A stretch of DNA of 64,000 nucleotides from Atrichornis clamosus (lineage: Eukaryota; Chordata; Aves; Passeriformes; Menuridae): NCBI GenBank assembly GCA_013400975.1, contig WBMZ01003478.1:1-64000 (forward strand). The letters are read 5' to 3'. Below, piece by piece: positions 55,401 to 64,000 of the stretch. Both the position numbers and the translations under genes were made by a program. Below the pieces are notes generated by a model. The model ran no database searches. It saw only the letters and a program-made list of their open reading frames with translations, and was not told the DNA's origin. The stretch's first letter is position 1; each line of letters begins with the position of its first letter.

Positions 55401-58400
55401 GATAATATTTTGCTCAAGAGCTGGATGGAGCTATCAGTGCCATACAGATCAGCTCTGCAGGGGCATCAACCTGACAGCAAAGTGTATAAGACCAGTTTGC
55501 TCAGATATGTCCATCCTCCTGGAGGAGAATTTCCCCCTCTTGAGATTGTTCTGAGTTCATTAAATCCATTAATTAATTACAAATACCAAGCCTAGGAAAA
55601 AAACCCCAAAACTTTTAAGACTAAAAGTTTGGTTTCAAGACTGTTCTGAGTGGTTCCAAGTTAAAAAGGCAGATACCAATTAAAAATATTCAATAATCTT
55701 GAAAGTCTCCAAATTCCTTATTTGTTTGCTTATCCAACTACACATGAATAATTTTAGTCTAGCACAGGCCTGTTTGGGTGCCAGATCATGTTTGCAAGTC
55801 TGCCCTGTGAAAGGCAAATATACAGTTGAACTTGGATGCTATGCAAGTATCAGCCAGCTATTAGCAGTGATTGCTAAACAATTTTTCCAAAAATTACATC
55901 AAAGCTCAATGCCCATGGTTGTTGCTGGTTACTGCTCTGAGGAAAACAGTTACTAGTGCACAACTGCTTAGGTTCAAATTATAAATGCAATTAAAATGCT
56001 GCATTTATCTAGCTAGAACTCTATGGAGATTTTTTTTCTGCATTAAATCCAATTACTGTACACACCACCAAGATTTACAGACCTAAAGGGACACTTGTGT
56101 GCACAGTAACCATGATCATTGTGATTCAGCTCACAAAACACCAAAAAATTTTGCAGATGCACCTCCAAAGCCATTGGTTAAACCATTCAGATGAAACAGT
56201 TGTGTAACAGAGCTATAAAGAAGGCCATGGAAAAGCAGAAGAGGAAAGAAACTTCCTGAGGGTTTGGCATTATTACTATTAGTGATGGCTGAATTCATTT
56301 TGCCTCATTTCCAATGCAGTCAGATATTCAAATAAAACTTGAACACCATCTGGTTGCCACGATCCAGAGACAACAAGGATTGGAGACCAGGAATCACGAT
56401 GATGGTAATAGTTATACACAGATTTTGCCTACCAGATCCAGTCTGGGACCTGGGAGATAGGCTCCACTTGGAACACGGGAAAAAGTTTCCTCTAAATGCA
56501 AAACCATTTATAACTGAATCAGCTTTGGACGTGTGGAAAGAATATATTTACAAGGGAAAAGATTTTACAAGAAAATTTTGCAAATGTAATCAATTCCTGC
56601 ATGGAAAGAGTCTCTGGTCAGGTCCCTGGACCAGCAGGGCAGAAAGCACTGACTTTAGAGCAACTGGGGAGGAAAGGTTTGCAAAACTGTACATCAACCT
56701 GTGCTATAATTATACAGCTCATTAGTTCATTCACTAACAGCTCCAGACTCTTCATGATGAAATCAAGAGTGCTGTTCCTCTGATTTGGGGAGTCTCAGAA
56801 ATAATTTTTTTAAGCTGAAGTTTTTTAAGGAGGTTCACAAAACCAGGAACATTAAAACTCCGTATTCAGGAACTGAAATAAAGCAACTGCATAAAACATC
56901 CAATAAAAGCACACACACAAAAAAAAACCCTAAAGCAAACTTAATTGTGATAACTAAGTTTAATGATGTTAAATAGCATAGCTCATCATAAAAAAATTAC
57001 AAGTGAAACTTCCCCCCAGTATTACTTAGGGTAGGTTTCACTCCACTTAACTCGGACAACAGGAACAGGATTCATAATTCATTTAGTAAAGGAAAATCTG
57101 TGGGGAGCAGGAGGGTTGAGGAAGCATATCCATAATTAACTCCATTTGGAGACACAGTTATGGCACAAGTGTGTGCACTAATACTTAATTTTCCTTCTCT
57201 CAAAACATTTGTGCTCCTAAATTTCTAACCAAGATTTGCACATTTCCCTGAACAAGAATAAATCTGTGCAAGGCTTCGCTCTGACATTTGCTCAGCCTTG
57301 AGCTCACTCTGTCCCAGCCAAAATCACCACAAACGGGCACACAGGGTGTCCCATCCCCTCCCTTCTGCCACCAGCAACACCAGGGTACACAGCTGGGCTC
57401 CCACCAGCCCCCTCAGGAATTCAGGGATTGCAGCATGGCCATGCCAAGATCCAAGGATCAGTCTAGGAGGTGCCATGGGCAGCTGCCTGGTCACAGAAGA
57501 GAAAGCCCCTCCAGGAAGCATCAATTAACACCCACCGAGTAAAAGGGAGGTACTGAACAGACCCCAAATTGTGACAAAAGCACCCTTAGCAGTATTTTAC
57601 TGCAATCCTCAAAAGCATATTCCTTCTGCATGTAACCAAGACACAGGAGCCACTGGAGTTCAGGGCCAGCCCTGGCCAGGGATCCCAATGTAGAGGCCAA
57701 CTATCCCCAAACCTTGCAGAGTCAGCCAAGATATTGGGTTTTATTCCAGCTCAGCCACTCAGGGCCAGAGGCTCACAAACCTCAGAGGCTTCAAATTCTT
57801 CCCAGGGTTAAAAAATCAGCCCTAGCCTCAAAATTTTGTGGCAAGTCAAACTCCTTTTCAGAGCACAAATCAGACGAAGAGAGGATTTTCTTGGCATTAT
57901 CATTTTCTGCACAGCCTCCTTAGAGGTTATGAGATTGCTGGTGCCCATCAGATGCCATCTTGCATTATACCACTCTCATAGTAGAAATTGCCGTGCAAGT
58001 CCAGCTGACCATGTGCCACTCCTCTCAAAAGTATCACACCAAAGCAGGTTCAGGCAGAAAATATGAGATTGTCAGATGAGAGACTGATTGTTCTTCATGG
58101 CAGGGGCAGCATTACATCTGCTTGAGAATTTTGCAAGTAGAAACTACTCCACAATTGCTCAAAATTGGAAAATAGGTATTATCTTAAAGGATAAAAGCCA
58201 CTGAGAGAAGATTCAGCAAACAATAGCTAACATGATACACTGGATATTGCTGCCCTGACTTTGTATTCCTACTTGCCTGTACACACAATCATTTTAGTAC
58301 CTTGAAAACAGCAGTAGCAGTTAAAAAAATCATTTAATAATTAGTGGGTTTTTTCAAAGCTATGGTAGAACCTCTGAAGACAGAAGGAAAGAGTATCACC

Positions 58401-60668
58401 TGTCCTGGGAATACTACGCTGGGAGTTGCTGATAATGATCAGTCCAGTGGCACAGTTAAAAATCAGGACGTACCACAGACAAACTCGTGGTTTTCCTTCA
58501 GATGCTCTTTACACCCACCACACAAAGACATAGAAACAACTTATAAAGGTTAGGTTTAGAGTTTGGGATGCTCTTTGTACAGCTGAAATAAGATCAAGGC
58601 CAAACACACAGTATGAAGTTATGACACAATAAAATATATTAAAGGTTGAAGCTGAATCACAGAACTGTTACCAGCTGTGGAGCCAATACCTGTCACTGCT
58701 GTTACTCCATCAAAATTTTGTAAAATTCTTATCTGCACATTTCAGAGCCCAAAACAGGGTTGACTATACTTAGTTTTAAATGGCAGATATCCCTATTAAT
58801 ATAAACACATATTATTCTCCTACTACTTTTACTAATGCTGGCATTTTCCAAGCCAGTTGTAACTTGTGCAAGTAACTGTATGAATTAAACACCATGTAAT
58901 TCTTTACCAACCTTTCTTTCAACAACGTAGCAACGTGTAAGAATAACTATAGTAAGTGCCGATGGGATTTACAACTGGGTCCTGACCATAAATCATATTT
59001 TTATCAGCCTTAGAAACTTTTAATTGCTGTTTTCATCATTCATTTTATATATGTGTATCTCCTCCTCACCTATATCAAGGCATAGCTCTTACTGCATACC
59101 CCAAAAAATAACACAGATTTTTTTTCAAAGCAAAAGCAAAAAAAATTAATGCAAACATTTAGGGATCCTAAGGAGTCCTTTTGAAGAAATAAGGTTATTT
59201 TGAGCCTACTATATTTGCATGCATGGCAAAATTTGAAAGCTCCATCCAAAGGCCTTGACCCAGCCTTGCTAAAACCAGTGACATTTGTTACAGCAAAAGG
59301 ATGGAGCCAAACACACTGGAAATGGATCAAGGACATGGCACAGGTTGACAAACTGCTCCACCATAAGCTCTTAATTTAAGCTTAGACCTCCTTTATAAGG
59401 CAAGTGGGTGAGAACAGCAAAAAAAACCCTCCATATCAATCACCACATCCACACAGTTCCCAACTCCTATTTATAGTTTTGCTTTGAAATTAAGCAGAAA
59501 AATGCAAAGCATGATGCCAAAGGAGAAAGTGAGGGAACAGCTATAGCCACAGGACTCTGAGCTGCAAGGCTGCTGTTTTATTTCAAGTGTGCTGTCCACC
59601 ACACTCAGCACTGCTGCAAGTTCAGACTCCATCAACAGACAACTTCTAACAAAGCTTCAAAGACTTTTTCCTTGAGTTTCTCAGAGAGCAAAAATAAAAA
59701 GGATTCAATGGCTAAGATGCTTTAATGATTGACAAGTTGTGGTCAAGCAACGATCTCCTGTCTTTCTTCACTACCTGGACATTTCTGCATGGCACCTCCA
59801 GCAACCTGGAGGCTTCCAGAGCTTTGCTGTTTGTTAGAGAGGTTCTGTGAATCACTGTCTTGCCTTAGCTTCTCTTACTTGAAAATATCTTTTAAAATTA
59901 ACACAAGTAAGTTAAAAGAAAGCCCAAGTAACCATTAAACAGCTATTTCAAAATGTCACATTGACAGCTAAACAATCGTGAGTAGCATTTTGACAATGTA
60001 TTAGAGAAGTTTCAAATTCACCTTCTCTGACTATTTTGTGCCATTGCCTAACACCAGTACAGATAAATCACACTTTGCTTTTCAATCACTCAAGTAATTC
60101 AGGGCCTTGGGTCATTTCAGACCTTCTTGTATTCCTTGGTGTGTACCATAATTCCTATTTCAAGCATTTAAAATTAGAGCTTTGGCTCTCCACAACCAAA
60201 GACCTGCATGGCCTCTCAGAGAGGAGTCCTGGGCAATGTTCAGCCCTCAATTAGGATTTCTGGAGTGTTTTCCAGAGTACAAATGATTTTAACTTGGGCA
60301 TCCAAGAGCTGAAGTGACAGAAAGCAAGCACACATATCTGGAAGCTTTGTGCATTACACATGACATTCACTTACATTTCTTTTTGTATTAACTTGAAAAT
60401 ACAGGTCAAAGTCATTTGCAGTATTAAATGTGGTGCTAATTCAGTTTAGAAAACCAAAATCTAAACATTACCCCACACAAGCAGAGTGCTCCTGCTTTAG
60501 CTTTGCTCAACTCTTTGTTAAGGGCACAGTATCAAATGATCAGAGTTCACATAAATGCCTGAAAAGGCTTAAAAATCACACCTCTAGGTCCTCGTCTTTA
60601 ATCCATCACCTTAGTGTCTCTTCAGCACCTCTCCAATCCAATTGCACACAAAAAGGGAAAAGCATTGT
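55401..60668. other. Intergenic region, part 3
   Basis: No supported gene. A perfect MEF2-type site, CTATTTATAG, occurs at 59467-59476 but stands alone. The 128-codon frame at 56339-56725 has no recognisable domain. Confidence 0.6.
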
Positions 60669-60728
60669 CTCTAGTAAATTCTGTAAAATTTACCATTTCT
60701 CTCGTAAATTCCATAAAATTTACCATTT
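60669..60728 (+). repeat. 30-bp tandem duplication
   Basis: The two copies (60669-60698 and 60699-60728) share the pattern ctct-gtaaatt-c-taaaatttaccattt, with four visible mismatches. Each copy also has an internal partial repeat (gtaaatt and gtaaaattta). Confidence 0.85.
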
Positions 60729-60939
60729 CTGTAGATTTTTCTCTTCAAATAAAAAATACTTTCTGTGCCAATCACTCATCCATGCAAATTAAAAATTGCC
60801 CATGTTTCATTTGATCACACTGAAGAGTCAAGCTGGACGTTTGTCTCAAGAATTAGAGAGATATAAAGCAATATATAATAAAAAACAAGCTGTTTTCTAT
60901 TATTCCCTAAATATTCAGTCTATCTACGGAAGTTTGCAA

Positions 60940-61080
60940 GGAAGCCATGGAGGAGCTGCGTGGGCAGAAGCTGCACCCTGCAGGCACCACCAGAGAACAG
61001 GGAGAACGCGGCCTGGGCTGCACCGGGAGCAGCACATCCCGTGCTCAGCTCACCAGTGCCACCGTACGGCAGAAGGTTGT
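60940..61080. other. Small CpG-rich patch, unassigned
   Basis: About 140 bp of GC-rich sequence with at least seven CpGs in AT-rich surroundings. On the + strand it contains gaagccATGGag, a good start-codon context, followed by an open frame of about 55 codons with no similarity I recognise. No strong donor follows. It may be a noncoding transcript start, a regulatory element or a decayed repeat. Confidence 0.25.
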
Positions 61081-64000
61081 TTTAAAGAAAAACATACCAA
61101 AGCACTCATTTTAGGGTTTTTACTCTGTTCAGGGAGCTTGCTGCAAACGTGGGCATCGTATTTTTAATTTCTGTACTATAGAAAAGCTGGGGCATGGTGA
61201 GGACCCCCAAATACAACAAAGGGTCTTCCAAAATGACTCCAGCAAAAGGAATAGACTGGAATTAAAATGCGATGTTTCACACTGCCCTGAAGGAATTACT
61301 TTTTTTCCAACCAGTGCACTGAATAACAACTCTCACTGTAATTGCTAATCCCTTTGATCTTCTGGTGAAGCCACTATTCCAGGCCCATTTACAAATTTCT
61401 CCCCTTCTACCCTCCCAAATTTCTCCTTCCACCAGCACATTCCTCACCCGCAGCTCAACACCCTCTGCCAAAGTATATTTACCACTTCAAAAAAGCACAT
61501 TTACTTCAAAGACACTGTGCAAATAAAACATTTGCAGAATCTTAAATGCTACAACAAATAGGCCTATGTAATAACTAAATAAATATATACAAACAGAACC
61601 TCTATATGGTATCATCACCTGTCCCACTAACCTGAAATATTCCTGTTTCCTGGGGAATTGATAAAAGAAAACAGCTCAATAAAAAGAGATATAAAATATA
61701 AAGGTAACTTCATTAGGAGGACAGTTTGTTACAGAGAATAGTTTTCCTCCAATTAGATGGAAATACACATTAATGCCATCTTGCAGCATATATAGAAAAT
61801 TATTACAGCAGAATCCAGACTTAAGGCATCCCATCAAGTGAACTGAAGTGGTTTTAACTTCCACAGAACCCAAATCCACAGCTCCCAAAAACCATTGCAG
61901 CTCTAATTCAGTACCTGGCCAAGGACATTAAAATTCCTGGAAAGAAGAATTACATATGATCTCTATTCCCAAGTAAGATAAAAAGGTTTCTATCAGAGTA
62001 TTTAACAATTCCCCACCACCCTGCAGAACTGCTCTTGCCAGCTCACTTTAACAGGTTTGAGTCAAAGCCTCTGCAAAGCCACAACTGCAGCTGAATACAG
62101 AAGATTCCACCACAGTCTCTCAGTTTTAGAGGCTGCTCCCACCCTTTGCATCTGCTGAGTCTGTTTTTAACCTACTGGAAGATCCAATCACCCAGATTGA
62201 GGTTTTTCCTTCCCATAAAACACCTAAAACCTGGCTTGTATAGACATATTGCATCATGTATGCCAGCAGAGAGTCTTGGTTGAAAAACAGTTTGCTGAAC
62301 ATAAAACACTTTAATTCTTAAGACAATGAATAGGACAAAAGAAAGCTCAGAAAAAGATGAAGGAGTTGACTCCACTTGTTCAGGTGAGGAGCTTTAGTAT
62401 TGTGCTTATGCTGTTTTCTACCACTCCTGGAAAAAAAAACCCCAAGTGTTTTCCTGAAGTTCTTCACTAATTTTAGATTTCAAAGCAATAAAAACCATAA
62501 CTCAAATTGCTTAGGAGCTTATTTCTCAGAAGAAAAAAGTATAATACCTTAAGTGTCTATTACACTGTGAGCATGACATACTGGCTATATATACATACAC
62601 TTTGATTATCAACATAACCAAATAAATTTACTAGAAAATAAAAGTCCCCTCTGGCAATTATTCAACCCTCTACCTTATTTACACTTTATAGGGTACAAAA
62701 ATCAAATATGAAAACAAAAAACCCAGCCAGCTCATTTCAGAAATCATTACACTATTTAGGGAAAAGGGAATTTGCACCTGCAATTATTTCTCATGTATTC
62801 AAATACTTATATTAAAAAAAAAAATTTGGTTGGGGAGTTCTCCAACCTACTCAGCAGGCCAGCATAGCTTAGGATAAGCACAGGCTTGAATTTACTCACC
62901 TACATCTTCTGCTAGAATCCACCTTCTGTTCCTCAGGAACGTAGAATGCTACAATTCCACACCTCCTACTCAGAGAGCAGAGCAACACAAAACCCTCAGG
63001 AAGCTGGGAGAAAAAAAGAAAGATGGCTGGTGCTGCCCTAAAATAGGATGAGACACAGGTGCCCCAAACAAGATCCAGGAGTCAGATGGGAGCAGCTGGG
63101 CAATTTGTTTAATGCAATCAGCCCACCTTCTTACCTTTCCTGCAAAATTCCTCATTCACATCAAAGATTGTACCCACCTGCCACAGACATTTTGATTGCT
63201 AAGTTCATCCAAATGAGTTTTCTGAAGAACAGTGAGACATACTGGAGTTACTACAGCTGAGGAAACCTAGCAGCATCTGAAAGCCATTACAAGAGATACA
63301 ACAAGGAATTAAATTAAATTAAAGTAGAACTAAACCTGGCACGAATAAGGAGAGAAAACCAAGTAAAGTAGAAAATAAGTTGGTTTAAAATCATGCAGTT
63401 TCAATGTAACCTCCTAAGGCTTCTTCAGAGAGATCTGTATCCTGCTAAATCAAGTTTATCAGTTCAAAAAAAGTTACTTGCACAGGTGCAGCACCCCAGG
63501 GCTATTTAGTGATGCCCTAATTGGTCATTACAGTTTGTAATAAAGCCAGCAATGGGATACCCTACCTGGGTATGCTGGGATGGCTGGAGCACTATGGGGA
63601 ATCCTTCCTAAAACAGTCATAGGTACAGTTTCTTATCAATCTTGTTCTTATCCAGAATGATGGAAAAAATAGGGAAAAGTAATTATTGTTAGGCCATTTA
63701 TTTGGTTTTTGTTGGTTGTTTTTTTTTTTCTAATGCAAGTGCTGTATTGTGCTGCTTTTATATAGCCAGGTTTTGTATAGCCAGGTTTGTGCAATAGGTT
63801 GTCGTTTAAATGAAAATTATAATAAAATAGTAAGTGCATAATTAATCTTTTCTATAAAGTAACATATAAATTCAAAGCCAGAAAAAAATAGAGCTGTAAG
63901 AAACTATCTAATAGAAGAGGGTATGGAAAATGGCCACTGCCTCTTACCAGGGCAGTTGGTTCTATGTTTACTATTCCTTAAAAGATCCACACACCATTTT
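61081..64000. other. Intergenic region, part 4
   Basis: AT-rich, with no supported gene, RNA or mobile element. There is a minor 15-bp direct repeat (tatagccaggttt at 63761 and 63776). Confidence 0.65.

Noticed and set aside
55239..55595. 118-codon frame just after the TATA-like box
   Set aside because: It starts with TTG, not ATG, has no domain, and shows no splice donor; kept only as context for the CpG patch.
56339..56725. 128-codon frame on the + strand
   Set aside because: It begins without an ATG (TTG), and no motif or similarity is visible.
59467..59476. Perfect MEF2-type motif CTATTTATAG
   Set aside because: A single short AT-rich motif in AT-rich DNA is expected by chance; nothing else supports an enhancer.
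46861..64000. Possible start of PNPT1, the usual neighbour gene
   Set aside because: No PNPase-like peptide or first-exon CpG island could be identified; the gene probably lies beyond the window.

Overview
The window is vertebrate nuclear DNA, almost certainly from a bird. It carries a GC-rich promoter, GT-AG introns and sparse CR1 LINE fragments of the avian type. It shows no SINE families, no long microsatellites and no bacterial-style gene packing. One protein-coding gene can be supported: EFEMP1 (fibulin-3), on the + strand. Its coding exons run from 960 to 45783. The rest of the window is intronic or intergenic.

Layout: 1-952 holds a CpG-rich promoter and 5' noncoding zone that includes a degenerate GC-rich minisatellite. 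Coding exon 1 (960-1040) carries the ATG and signal peptide, and exons 2 and 3 (3990-4038, 4217-4477) carry the atypical first EGF module. A 29.9 kb intron (4478-34360) follows. It holds CR1 fragments and an assembly gap of 278 N at 16415-16692. Exons 4-8 (34361-34483, 37922-38041, 40195-40314, 41712-41831, 43278-43401) each encode one EGF domain. Exons 9 and 10 (43521-43716, 45625-45783) encode the C-terminal fibulin-type domain. The 3' UTR reaches about 46860 with two AATAAA signals. From 46.9 to 64 kb I find no gene, only a degraded CR1 reverse-transcriptase fossil, two CpG-enriched patches and small repeats.

The ten exons join without a frame error into 1353 nt, or 450 residues plus stop, against 493 residues for human fibulin-3. 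Nearly all of the difference (42 residues) is a shorter linker inside the first EGF module. The product is a secreted, calcium-binding extracellular-matrix glycoprotein.

No new multigene system was found. The observations most worth following are a possible 30-nt frame-preserving microexon at 35401-35430, the missing 42-residue linker segment, a sharp exon-to-exon mosaic in third-position GC, the promoter minisatellite, and an isolated CpG-rich, TATA-containing patch near 55.04-55.40 kb.
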